From Euglena gracilis (taxonomy: Eukaryota > Euglenida > Euglenophyceae > Euglenales): DNA of 64,000 bases. Of this stretch, positions 12,305-22,119 are shown in pieces (the stretch's first letter is position 1; each line of letters opens with the position of its first letter). The position numbers and the translations under genes were made by a program. The stretch lies in NCBI GenBank assembly GCA_039621445.1, contig CP154956.1, forward strand, positions 29,084,667 to 29,148,666. The letters are read 5' to 3'. The notes beneath the pieces are model-generated. The model searched no databases, was not told the DNA's origin, and saw only the letters and a list, made by a program, of their open reading frames with translations.

Positions 12305-12885
12305 GAAAAACCAATCAAAATTTCGGGTGAAAATTTTTTGAAAAAATTGTTGAAATGTTCTGGCCAGCCCAACTTTAAGGGATGAGGGGGGGATGGGGGT
12401 AGCTTTTTTCTGCCAAAGGGCAGCTGGACAGCAATGGATTTTTGACCTTTGGTCCCAAAGGACAGTCCATAGGCCAATTTGGGGGGGTCAGCCTTGTTGG
12501 TTCATGGCCGGGCCGGTCAAGGTATCCGGGTCAGCCTTGTTATTTCATTACCCGGGCCGGTCAAGGTACCTCCCCCCAACCCAATTAACTAATTTCCAAA
12601 GGAGGGAGCCAATTTCCAAAGGATCCCGGCCATCAGCCAAATAGGGCCAAATTGGGGGGGGGGTGAGGGCATATAAATTATTTTTTTGGGCACCCCGAGG
12701 GGGTAGTGCCTGCCCAGCACACCAGAGTTGCTCAGCCGGCCAGGCGGAGCAACACAGGAGCACTGGTCTGGTCACTCACCACACAGCAAAACTGGGCCAC
12801 GAGCGAAGCTAGTGCCAGCCATAAACAGGCAAGAAGCCTCAGTGCAACGAAGGGGGTAGGTAGTGCCTGCTTGCCCAGGGGCACT

Positions 12886-13165
12886 TACTTGTCTGTCATG
12901 GTACCCCCCCCCTTATTGTCCCACCGACCCCGGGAGGCCCGACCGGACAATATGGGGGGGGGGACAATTTGGGGGTACCAAAGGAATTTCATTGGCCGAG
13001 CCAAAAAAACCCCCCGTCGGCTGGGGCCGAGGGACAATATGGGGGGGGGGACAATATGGGGGGGGGTACAATGGACCCCCCCCCTTTCGGTTATGGTACG
13101 ACGCCTTCTTTTCCATCTTCCGGTGACTGTGCAGGGTTATTGGGAGGAATGGGGTTAGGGTTCCC
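12886..13165. mobile_element. Degenerate, interrupted copy of the same MITE family
   Basis: TTACTTGTCTGTCATGGTAC at the left and GGTTATGGTACGACGCCTTC on the right match, with changes, one arm of copy 2, including the following CTTCCGGTGACTGT and GGGTTATTGGGAGGAATG. A G-rich block at about 12910-13080 with repeated GGGACAATATGGGGG interrupts it. Confidence 0.6.
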
Positions 13166-13529
13166 TTCCAGGCCGGGTCGGCGGGCTTTTATCTTTTTTT
13201 CTTCCTGTTTGTCCGCCTTTGGGTTTTCCCTAGTGTGTGCCAAGGTACGACCGAGCTATTCCAAACCCTGACCCAACCCCTTCAAACTGACCACAAAAAT
13301 CTCCCAAATGGCCGAGAAGGGTCTCTGGGTTTCTGACCGTTCAAAGGGCGTCGTTCCAAAACAGACCCTCCAGGCAGGGGTGTAGAAAGTGGGGGTCGGG
13401 GGGGGGGGGCGGCCGCCACCCCCGGGATTTCGGCTTGCAGATTTTTTTTGCTACATTAAATTTGACTTGGCCTATAATATTCATTTTTAAACAACACACC
13501 ATTTCTGTTGACAAATTTGGCTCTTTTTG

Positions 13530-13880
13530 GAAGCCTTTTTGAAAAATGCATTACCGTCCAGCCGCCCTTCGGGCGGCAATGCATTTTTCTTTTTCCATGC
13601 ATAATGGCTAGGAGGGGGCGGGTTTTGGGAGGCAACCTCACCACCTTCTCTTTTTTCGCATTCTGCACTCTTTTTTAAAAAACGAGTCAGCCCGAAAATC
13701 CCGAAACATAAAGGCATCACCGTCTCTTGCCACCCTTTGGGTGGCTTGAAAAGCTGCCAAATTGTGATGGATTTGTGGTATGATGTCAAAAATTGCCACA
13801 TTTTTTGCTGCATTCAATGTCATCTTTCAAAAAGAAGCGCCACTGTCTCGCCGGCCGAAGGGCGGCAAAAAAAAGCAGCA
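13530..13880. repeat. Cluster of GCCGCCCTTCGGGCGGC-type hairpins
   Basis: CAGCCGCCCTTCGGGCGGCAA at 13560, CCACCCTTTGGGTGGC at 13730 and GCCGGCCGAAGGGCGGC at 13850, each near GAAAAATGCA or TGTCATCTTTC. A relative is at 31375 (CCATCCTTCGGGCGGCTGG). Confidence 0.7.
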
Positions 13881-14234
13881 GCAACAATGGTTTCGTTAGG
13901 CTTGTCAGGGATGTCGCCCACCCCCTCCCCCCCCCCCCGCCACGCTCCCGGCTGCCTCTGAAGTGGCATGCTTCCCCTGTGAACCCCCCCCCCCGCGACC
14001 CCCCCCCATGACTCGCACCACCCCCAACCTTCAGTAACAAATTCAGCAAGCCCGCCTGAGCTAAACCCCCATTCCCCCAAATAATATCCCCCCCCCCTCG
14101 GGGGTCGATTTTGAGCACCCAAATAACACCCCCCTGTTTTCCTTTTGGTTTTCCATAAAAAAATAACAACAACTGGGGCCAAAGAACAGATCGGGGGGGG
14201 GGGTGTTGTTTGGGGGGTTTATTTGTCACTGTGC

Positions 14235-14339
14235 AATGTTTACAAGGAGGATCTCTGGGCGTTGAGCCTGGATGACATACCAGATGAGTTCATCAAACGA
14301 AGCAGCTTGCGGGTGTCCATTTTCGCTTTGGGAAAATGA
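14235..14339 (+). CDS. Small exon-like ORF segment
   Basis: Plus-strand frame reading CNVYKEDLWALSLDDIPDEF up to a TGA at 14337. The EDLWxL pattern is seen in the linker before the first membrane domain of ABCC-type transporters, but this is too short to call. No supporting neighbours were found. Confidence 0.15.
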   Translation, partial: NVYKEDLWALSLDDIPDEFIKRSSLRVSIFALGK

Positions 14340-14404
14340 TTTGCCGAAGCGACAATCTTTGCCTGGCATCAGGGGTTTTTTCAGTCGTGGACGGTCGGTG
14401 GGAT

Positions 14405-14780
14405 ACCCTCACCCCCCCCCCCCCTATTTGGCTAATGGTCGGGCTCCTTCAGACCCCCCCATTAGCCAATTAGGGGGGGGGACAATTAGGGGGGGGGGGG
14501 CTCGAGGACCCCTACCCCATAATTTTTGACCTGTGCAAAATTGGTCGATTTTTTGTGCATTTTTGGATTGGTCATGACTTTTTCTTATCCGGCAATTTTT
14601 AACATTTTCGAAACGGACGTTTTTGGAGGTTTTCTGAGCCCTTGCCGAAATTGGCCAAAGTTGGCCAAGGGAACGTCCATTAGCCAATTGGGCAAACCCC
14701 CCCCCCCTAATTGGCTTATGGACCTCCCTTAAGGACCCCCCAATTAGCCAATTAGGGGGGGGGGCAAATAGGGGGGGGGT
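14405..14780. repeat. Two TAATTGGCTAATGGACC hairpins
   Basis: Two copies of the hairpin at 3985, each followed by a G run and GGGTGAGGGTAT or its complement. About 170 bp of T-rich DNA separates them. Confidence 0.8.
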
Positions 14781-14889
14781 GAGGGTATACTTTTCGGCAC
14801 CGAAGGCGCGAAAAAGTGCTTTTTTTTTTTTGGCACTTTTCGCGATTTTCGGCCATTTTTTGTGGTCCCCCAGGACCCCCCCCCCCAGG

Positions 14890-15310
14890 GGGTGGGTATT
14901 AGGAATCTACCTGAATATTTTGTCAAATTAGGCATCACCAGCCAAGTTATTTTCAGAAAATAAATTGGCCAAAAAGGGTCTTAGGTCGGGTCGGGGGGGG
15001 TCATGGGAGGAATACCCCCTCTAAATTTTTTTACGTGTGAAAATATTTCCAAATCTGTGTTTTCTGGTGCAAAAAATCATGCTTTCAACTAAAAAAAGAC
15101 AAAAAATGAATGCTGCAGAGATAAAAAATGAACTTTTTTCCCAAAAAAACATTTCAAAATTTTTTCCCCCAAACCCTCCATGACGTTTCTTTTGTTTTTT
15201 TAAAAAAACATATTTTTTAAAAAACATTTTTTTTTGAAATTTGAAAACTTTGAAATTTCATTTTTTTTGAATATTTTTTTAAAAAACAAGCCGTCAACCT
15301 TGGATCTGAT
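14890..15310. repeat. Inverted copy of the 4870-5170 repeat
   Basis: ATTTCCAAATCTGTGTTTTC, AATCATGCTTTCAAC and the TAGGAATCTACC end match 4870-5170 in reverse. It is followed by T/A-run stems and AAGCCGTCAACC. Confidence 0.8.
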
Positions 15311-15766
15311 CGGTGGGGATTTTATCCCGAAAAACGTTGTATCACCGGAAGAAAGGCTTCTATACCGTTCCCGCAGAATAGAGCCCCGCACCCATTCGGT
15401 GTAGCATTTGCACAGCAGCCTTCTGGCGCTGTCGTTCATGACACCCCCTCAGGAGCAGCCGCTGTGTTTGGGCTATTTTGAGGCATAAATTTTGCAAAAT
15501 TTGGAATGTTGATGCCTATGGTGTCAAAATGCAAATATTAAGTTGGGGGAATCCTAATTTGGACCCTAAAAAGTATTTTTCCCCCAAAAATTCGTTTTCG
15601 GTGATTCCTAATTTGGCCACCGAAAATTTGGTGTTCCACCGTGACCCCCCAAAGGTTCCTGTTGAAAACGTGCCTGACCACAGATGCCTTAATTAAAACC
15701 TATTTTCTGAGCCCGACGCCTGTCTTGAAATTCTACTGACATTAACGGATTTCAGCCTGAAATTGT

Positions 15767-15885
15767 TTGTGTCAGTCGATTTCCATTCAGGCGCCCGTTT
15801 ATGTCAGTCGATTTCCATTCAGGCGCCCGTTTATGTCAGTCGATTTCCATTCAGGCGCCCGTTTATGTCGGTCGATTTCCATTCC
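15767..15885. repeat. 32-bp tandem repeat array (about 4 units)
   Basis: Units of 32 bp with core GTCGATTTCCATTCAGGCGC. Units abut with no spacers. The same array recurs at 16917-17043 (unit variant GTTAGTGTCGG), 17361-17505 and 18208-18370. Confidence 0.85.
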
Positions 15886-16244
15886 ATTGAAATCTGTTGC
15901 TGGTCAGATTGGGAATTTTTAGTGACTTTTTGGACATTTTGGATCTCCCTTTTTTGAAGACATTTTTGGTCCTATGGGGTTGTGGAGGCATTATGGACCA
16001 GAAAAAAATCAAATTTTGTGGTCAGGTGATCACAGCTGGCTGAACTTTGGATGGAACAGATGGAAGGACGGAGCTGAAGATTATCATTTTCTGGGACTTC
16101 AGAAAAAGCATTCGGCAAATTTGCCCTGAACCAGTTGTTATCACTGGTCATCTGAAAGGAAAGCTTTTGGGTGAGGAGTGATTTGGCCACGTTAAACCTA
16201 TTTTCTGGGCTCGACGCCTGTATTGCAATTCTATTCTATTGCAA

Positions 16245-16562
16245 GGGCTCCCGGATCTGGCCTGGGGGGGGGGGGTTGTGGGCAGACCCTAGGGTCTGCC
16301 CACGGTCGCCAAAGGTCGCCAAAGGTCGCTATGGGTATTTCCTACTCAGTCTTTTTTGCATTGTAGCGGCGTAGGCAACTGTTCCAGGGCCCTAAAAAAA
16401 AAAATCCCTTGTGTGTGCAACACCTTTTGTGTGTATGTTGCGCTAATTTGCCGTGGAGCGCATTTTTTGACATCGACCTGCCCACGACCTTTGGCGACCA
16501 TGGCGACCTTTGGCGACCCTAGGGTCTGCCCACAACCCCCCCCCCAGGCCAAATCTACCCCC
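16245..16562. mobile_element. Foldback insertion in cassette 1
   Basis: About 318 bp with inverted ends (GGATCTGGCCTGGGGG / CCCCAGGCCAAATC) and repeated GGTCGCCAAA and GGGCAGACCCTAGGG. It is absent at the same point of cassette 2 and is flanked by direct repeats that include CTATTGCAA (16236-16244 and 16563-16571), consistent with insertion and target duplication. Confidence 0.65.
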
Positions 16563-17144
16563 CTATTGCAAGGCTGTGTTCCTGGCAACATGGCTTTGGT
16601 CAAAATCTGTGTTTCTAAAAAAATGCAGAGTCTGCGTTTTAGGCACAGTTCTTGAGATAGAGATTGTTCTTGTCAAAATGGAAGAAAAAATGCATTCCGA
16701 AAAAATGCAGAGTCTGCGTTTAAGACACAGTTCTTGATGTAGAGATTGTTTCTTTCAAAATGGAAGAAAAGCTGCATTCCGAAAAAGGGAACAAAAGGTT
16801 GGGTCTACATTAACGGATTTCAGGCTGAAACCTAAAATGTCCCGAAACGGAACAAAAGGGCATTCAAAAAAAGGACACAAAAGGTCGGTCGATTTCCAAG
16901 ACATCGGAAACCGTTTATGTCAGTCGATTTCCATTCAGGCGCCCGTTAGTGTTGGTCGATTTCCATTCAGGCGCCCGTTAGTGTCGGTCGATTTCTATTC
17001 AGGCGCCCGTTAGTGTCGGTCGATTTCCATTCAGGCGCCCGTTAATGGGCCAAAAACCACTTTTTTTTTACCATATTTCCGTCCAGGCGGTTCGGTCGAA
17101 TGAATATCAAGACAGGCGTCGGGCCCAGACAAAATAGGTTTTAG

Positions 17145-17248
17145 AAAAATCGACCGACACTAACAGATTCAGCAGGGGCGCCGGGCGGCTCGCTTCGCTC
17201 GCTCGCGCCCGGCGCCCCTGCTGAATCTGTTAGTGTCGGTCGATTTTT
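17145..17248. repeat. 104-bp palindrome next to cassette 1
   Basis: Arms begin AAAAATCGACCGACACTAAC and meet in a loop made of CTCGCTTCGCTCGCTCG. The arm sequence GTTAGTGTCGGTCGATTT is the same as part of the 32-bp iteron, so the palindrome appears to derive from the iteron. Confidence 0.85.
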
Positions 17249-17284
17249 GTATAGAAAACGTGTCATTGCCACAGATGCCCTCAT

Positions 17285-18464
17285 TAAAACCTATTTTCTG
17301 GGCCCGACGCCTGTCTTGAAATTCTACTGACATAAACGGATTTCAGCCTGAAATTGTTTGTGTCAGTCGATTTCCATTCAGGCGCCCGTTTATGTCAGTC
17401 GATTTCCATTCAGGCGCCCGTTTATGTCAGTCGATTTCCATTCAGGCGCCCGTTTATGTCAGTCGATTTCCATTCAGGCGCCCGTTTATGTCAGTCGATT
17501 TCCATTCCATTGAAATCTGTTGCTGGTCAGATTGGGAATTTTTAGGGACTTTTTTTGGACATTTTGGATTTCCCCTTTTTTCGACATTTTTGGTCCTATG
17601 GGGTTGTGGAGGAGTTATGGATCAGACAAAAACCAAATTTTTGTGGCCAGGTGATCACAGCTGGCTGAACTTTGGATGGAAAAGACGGAAGGACGGTATT
17701 TCAGATTATCATTTTCTGGATCTTCAGAAAAAGCATGTGGCAAACTTGTCCTGAACCAGTTGTCATCACTGGTCATATGAAAAAAAGCTTTCGGGTGAGG
17801 AGTGATATGGCAATATCGAACCTATTTTCTGGGCTCGACGCCTGTATTGCACTTATCATCATCATCATCGGATTTCGGGCCAAGGCTGTGTTCATAGAAA
17901 CATGGCTTTGGTCAAAATCTGTGTTTCTAAAAAAACGCAGACTCTGACCCGAGTCTGTGTTTCGAAACGATGAGTCTGTTATTCGGCCTGAGTTTGTGTT
18001 TAGTCTCGGGTCAGAGTCTGTGTTTAAGGAGCATTTTTCTGTATAGAGAGTGATAAAAGAAAAAACCATTCCGAAAAAAAGACACAAAAGGTTGGTCGAC
18101 ATTTACAGGTTTGAGGCTGAAACTGACAATTTGGCAAAACGGAAAAAAAAAGGCATTCAAAAAAGGACACAAAAGGTTGGTCGATTTCCAAGACATCGGA
18201 AACCGTTTATGTCAGTCGATTTCCATTCAGGCGCCCGTTTATGTCAGTCGATTTCCATTCAGGCGCCCGTTTATGTCAGTCGATTTCCATTCAGGCGCCC
18301 GTTTATGTCAGTCGATTTCCATTCAGGCGCCCGTTAGTGTCAGTCGATTTCCATTCAGGCGCCCGTTAATGTGCCAAAAACCACTTTTTTGACCATATTT
18401 CCGTCCAGGCGGTTCGGTCGAATGAATATCAAGACAGGCGTCGGGCCCAGACAAAATAGGTTTT
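17285..18464. mobile_element. TIR/iteron cassette 2
   Basis: Second copy of the cassette, with the same inverted ends, iteron arrays at 17361-17505 and 18208-18370, and the same following palindrome (18467-18570). It lacks the foldback insertion present in cassette 1 at about 16245-16562. The HTH/PHD gene begins right after its palindrome. Confidence 0.7.
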
Positions 18465-18466
18465 AG

Positions 18467-18570
18467 AAAAATCGACCGACACTAACAGATTCAGCAGGGG
18501 CGCCGGGCGGCTCGCTTCGCTCGCTCGCGCCCGGCGCCCCTGCTGAATCTGTTAGTGTCGGTCGATTTTT
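18467..18570. repeat. 104-bp palindrome next to cassette 2
   Basis: Same sequence as the palindrome at 17145-17248, followed by the same TATAGAAAACGTG before the sequence changes into the HTH/PHD gene. Confidence 0.85.
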
Positions 18571-18604
18571 GTATAGAAAACGTGTTCATGACCACGAATT
18601 TCAG

Positions 18605-19694
18605 GGCAGGCATTTGGCGGAAGGTGCACCAAATTTTTTGTTCCGTTCCGTGCGCAGTCTGAACGCCTGGACCCTGCCGCCAACCCCAATTTCGGGTGAA
18701 TATTTTCGCGGCATCGGAAAGTGGGTGTCCAGGGTTTTATCCAGACCGGTGACCTTCAAGGACTTGGCCCGAAGAAGTGCCATGTCACGGCTGGTAAACA
18801 GTGGGGAACTCTCAATCTCTGAGTGCGCCAAAATTTTCCATGTTACCCCGGCCACAATTTCTGTCTATCACCGCTCAAGACTGGCTGCGCCCATGAAGGC
18901 CGCAAAGGTGCTCAGTGGGGTGAAGTTGGAGGGCTCTGTGCGACCAATTGTTGGCAGCGCGGACTCTGTCACCCGGGACAATGATGTTGTTTCTGCTCCA
19001 CCGCGTCTGGCGGTGCGCAGCCGGCGTACGGCCAAGGGGAAAGAGCGCGTGAAGCGTCCTCGGACCCCGACGCCGCCGCCGGCCCCAAGTTTGCTGGAAT
19101 CTCCTGATTGGTACACCGGTTTCCCTCGAAAAGTTATTTTTCTGTTCTCTTTCTCAGTCTGCGTCCGGCACCACTGCCGATTGACGTGGATTCCGAGGAA
19201 GAGGATCTCGACTTGTCCGAGGTGCTCACCCAACCGTCCGAAAAGGAGTGGCTCACGCCAGAGCAGCGCCGCGCTGCTGAGGCACAGGTTACAGAAATGC
19301 TTAAAATTTTGTGTTGGTTCTTACATTTCTCCAGATCGCTAATCCGCCTCTAAAGCGGAAGCTGAAGTTGGAGGACATGGGTGCGGCCGACGACTGCGCC
19401 AGCTCCTCCAGGAATGCGGCGAGGTGGTCGGCGTACTTGAACTGGCACGCAGACCCGGCGCCGGAAGGCGCCACCGTTATCCAAATTCTGTCTGCTGTCC
19501 CTTCCGTTTTCCCACCCGCACCCCCGTCCTCTACTCCGTTGTGCCCACGGTGTGGTGTGCGTGCTTTTAGTGACACGGATGTGGGTGCAGCCAAAAGTGT
19601 TCGTTGTTCCGTTTGTGGCGAGACGTATCATTTTGTGTGTGCTGAGCTGCGTCGCGCGCCGAAAAAAGCGTGGATTTGTCAGGGTTGTCGTTGA
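18605..19694 (+). CDS. HTH-like / PHD-finger protein, three exons
   Basis: Probable nuclear DNA- or chromatin-binding protein. Exon A (to 19110) carries LVNSGELSISECAKIFHVTP, a helix-turn-helix-like stretch, and then a basic tail (RSRRTAKGKERVKRPRTPTP). Exon B (19158-19287) is acidic (DVDSEEEDLDLSEV). Exon C (19335-19694) ends in a PHD-type zinc finger: CPRC, 15 residues, CSVC, x4, H, xx, C, 13 residues, CQGC, with stop TGA. Both introns are 47 nt, GT-AG, and restore the frame (phases 2 and 0). The start is open: the frame extends to 18570, the first in-frame ATG is 18782, and a TTTCAG at 18599-18604 could be an acceptor for an upstream exon. GC-rich coding sequence stands out from its surroundings. 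It directly follows the second TIR/iteron/palindrome cassette. HTH plus PHD could suit a regulator or a transposon-encoded protein; I do not recognise the family. Confidence 0.7.
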
Positions 19695-19899
19695 GTTATC
19701 CGTCCCGTTGTTCCTCTGACCATGCCGAAAGGCATCGCGAGCATGTGCCTCGCACCGAAATTTAGTTTGTCGCGTGTCAGTTCCCTATGCCACCTCTTGC
19801 ATTCCTGCCCCCACCCCTCAAGTTCACCAGGTTCGCCATTTGTTTCAAATCCTCTTCCCTACTGCATAAATATTTTCCCTTTTTTAAAGGCAAAATTCC

Positions 19900-20045
19900 G
19901 TCCACGGCTGCCGTGCGTGCACCCGTGAACCGACCACGGGTGCGCATATGTGAAAACGGGGTCCGTTCACGGGTGCCGTAGTGCGCACCCGTGAACGCAC
20001 CCCGTTTCCTCACGTGGGGAAGCCCGTGAACGGTTAACGGTTTTA
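19900..20045. repeat. CACCCGTGAACG inverted repeats after the HTH/PHD gene
   Basis: GCACCCGTGAAC occurs at 19919 and 19985, with complements at 19938 (CACGGGTGCGC) and 19967 (TTCACGGGTGCCG). Together they can fold into two hairpins. Confidence 0.7.
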
Positions 20046-20134
20046 GAACCCAGTTCGACCCCAGCCCAGCTCCGGTCCCAGCCCTTTTCTAGCAAGCCCA
20101 AATTTTCCAGCCTCTGAGCTGGACCCCCACCGTT

Positions 20135-20345
20135 GCTTAACACCTGCCCCCCCCCCCCCCCCCGGGGCCCCGGGGGGTGACTGACTGGTTTTTTTCAGAG
20201 TGACTGACTGGTTTTTTGGCTGCGACCCCCCTCCCCCTGGGGGTGGGGTAGGCCAGAAATCACCCAAAAGTGGCTGAGTGGCCAACTGGCGCCAAAAGGC
20301 GCCGGATAAAATTTTGGCCAAACAGTGACTGGTTTTCCTGGGCTC
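20135..20345. repeat. TGACTGACTGG dispersed repeat
   Basis: A C-run/G-run followed by GTGACTGACTGG-T-run twice, then GGCGCCAAAAGGCGCC. Further copies are at 30985-31290, 33405-33500 and 57890-58190. Copies share the AACACCTG / AAGTGGC context. Confidence 0.75.
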
Positions 20346-20379
20346 CGTGCGGATTTCCGGTGGTCGTCCTTGCGGAGGT

Positions 20380-21030
20380 CGGGCCGACCATGGTCGGCCC
20401 GACCTGTGGTGGTGGTCGACCGACCTGTGGTGGTCGGGCCGACCAGGTCGGGCCGACCACCATTTTTTTGCACTACCCCCCCCTTTTTTTGCATTTTTAA
20501 GCCCCCCCCCCCCTGGTCGGTAGGTGGTCGGTGGCTGGTCGGTGGGCATAAAAATGGTCTGTGAAGGCCCCAAATCACCTGGAAATGCACTTATGGCCAG
20601 TTCTCCCCCCAGGACCATGTCCTGGGGGGACCTGGGGGGGGGGCCTGGGGGGGTCCTGGGGGGACCTTGGGGGGTCCTGGGGGGGTCCTTCGGGGGGTGC
20701 TGGGGGGGTCCTGGGGGGGGGGGGGGTGCTGGGGGGGTCCTTGGTGGGTCCCGCATTTTTTTGGCAGAAATTTTGCAGCACAAGTTCAGGTTATTCTAAA
20801 GTGGGTACCGCCCGGTGGGTCCTGGGGGGTCCTAGGGGGGAAACTGGCCATGACTCTCACGAGAGGCTCCGTGCGGATTACTGGCCATGCTAGTTCTGGA
20901 GGTCGGGCCGACCTAGGTCGGGCCGACCTTTGGCCATGGCTTATCGACCTCTGGTGGTCGGGCCGACCAGGTCGGCCCGACCTCCAAAAATCCGCATTAC
21001 CCCCCCCCATTTTCATTTTTTAAGCCCCCC
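20380..21030. repeat. Two GGTCGGCCCGACC-family blocks
   Basis: Palindromes of GGTCGGGCCGACC type at 20385-20460 and 20905-20980, each near CTCCGTGCGGAT and a C-run with TTTAAGCCCCCC. Between them is a GGGGGGTCCTGG-rich simple repeat (20620-20760). Confidence 0.8.
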
Positions 21031-21159
21031 CCCTCAAAATTTTGATTCGCTTAATTCAATGTAAAATGCAAGGAAACCCATCAAAATGTCCCTAAAAACG
21101 TCGGAAAATGTGCCATATTGAAAAAAAGGGGGGGTGAAAGGCCAAATCAGTTCCATGGC

Positions 21160-21990
21160 CAACCCCAAACCTTGAAACCGTGTCTGGGGGCTCCGTTTTC
21201 ATGCCCGAACCGGCGTCTGGGACGCCGGTTCGGGCGGGAAATTTCTGCGCCGAACCGGCGTCCCAGACGCCGGTTCGGGCGGGAAACCGGCGTCTGGGGG
21301 ACCCAAAATAAAAAGTGCCAAAAAGTGTCCAAAAGGGTTTGTATACATGTGGTAATAACATTTGCGCAGTTTTTGGGTGGTCTTGGGCCAAAAATTGGGG
21401 GTTTTTGAGGAAAAGTTTCCTTTTGGCCAAATTTGGAGAATTTCTGAAATAGAATACCACACAGCATGGCTGAAATCTAAGGCCATCTGCTGAAAGCCCT
21501 TGAGAAGAGCTTTCGATCGATGGGTAACATGGCAGCTGAAAAGTGCAATTTCAGATATGCAAATGGGTTCCGAAAAATGCGGAAAAATGCGATCGCTGAT
21601 TTTGAGGTCGCTTTGCAATCTGGCTGAGTTCTGTGGGTACCAAGCGAAAGGTGTTGGCGAGACCTTTCGTTTGATATGCAATTTGCAACCTGAACTGTGG
21701 GATTTGACAAATTAGGATGTCAAATTTTGGAATACACGATCGCTGAAAATAAGCGCTGCGTGCATTATGGCCGAATCCTGTGATTATCTGTCGAAAGCCC
21801 TTGAGAAGAGCTTTCGATTAATGGGTAACATGGCTTCATAAGTGTGGAATCTGCCATTTTTGACCGGCGGCCCATTTGGGCCAAAATCGCCCAAAACTGC
21901 CCCAAACATGGGTATTTTGGGCGAAATTGGCCGTGATTCCCTAGCCGCCGGTTCGGGCATGAAAACGGAGCCCCCTAGCCACGGTTTCAA
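21160..21990. repeat. Dispersed repeat with CGAACCGGCGTC palindromes
   Basis: Several short palindromes of CGAACCGGCGTC type at 21205-21300 and single arms near 21950. Two copies of AAGCCCTTGAGAAGAGCTTT lead into GGGTAACATGGC (21495 and 21797). Related sequence, partly inverted, recurs at 33600-34340 and 34870-35170. Confidence 0.75.
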
Positions 21991-21999
21991 AAACTGTGT

Positions 22000-22112
22000 C
22001 CCAGACGCCGGTTCGGGCGGGAAACCTGTGCCTGGGACGCCGGTTCGGGCTACCGCCCGAACCGGCGTCCCAGGCACAGGTTTCCCGCCCGAACCGGCGT
22101 CTGGGACACAGT
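22000..22112. repeat. Perfect palindrome abutting the satellite
   Basis: Arms of about 53 bp built from GCCGGTTCGGGCGGGAAAC with a gap of a few bases (TACC) at the centre. It begins and ends GTCCCAGACGCCGG and its complement. The 71-bp satellite begins within 20 bases. Confidence 0.85.
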
Positions 22113-22119
22113 TCTCGAT

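Larger units (their letters stand above)
15695..17142. mobile_element. TIR/iteron cassette 1
   Basis: Bounded by inverted repeats: AAAACCTATTTTCTG plus GCCCGACGCCTGTCTTGA at the left and the complement at 17107-17142. It holds two arrays of a 32-bp tandem repeat (about 15767-15885 and 16917-17043, core GTCGATTTCCATTCAGGCGC) and a shared middle segment. A perfect palindrome (17145-17248) follows directly. No transposase-like ORF is seen inside. Confidence 0.7.

Noticed and set aside
18208-18370. Array of regularly spaced short repeats resembling CRISPR
   Set aside because: The 32-bp units abut directly with no unique spacers, and the genome is eukaryotic.
20043-20783. 246-codon minus frame rich in Pro/Gly
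   Set aside because: Produced by GGGGGGTCCTGG simple repeats and G/C runs.
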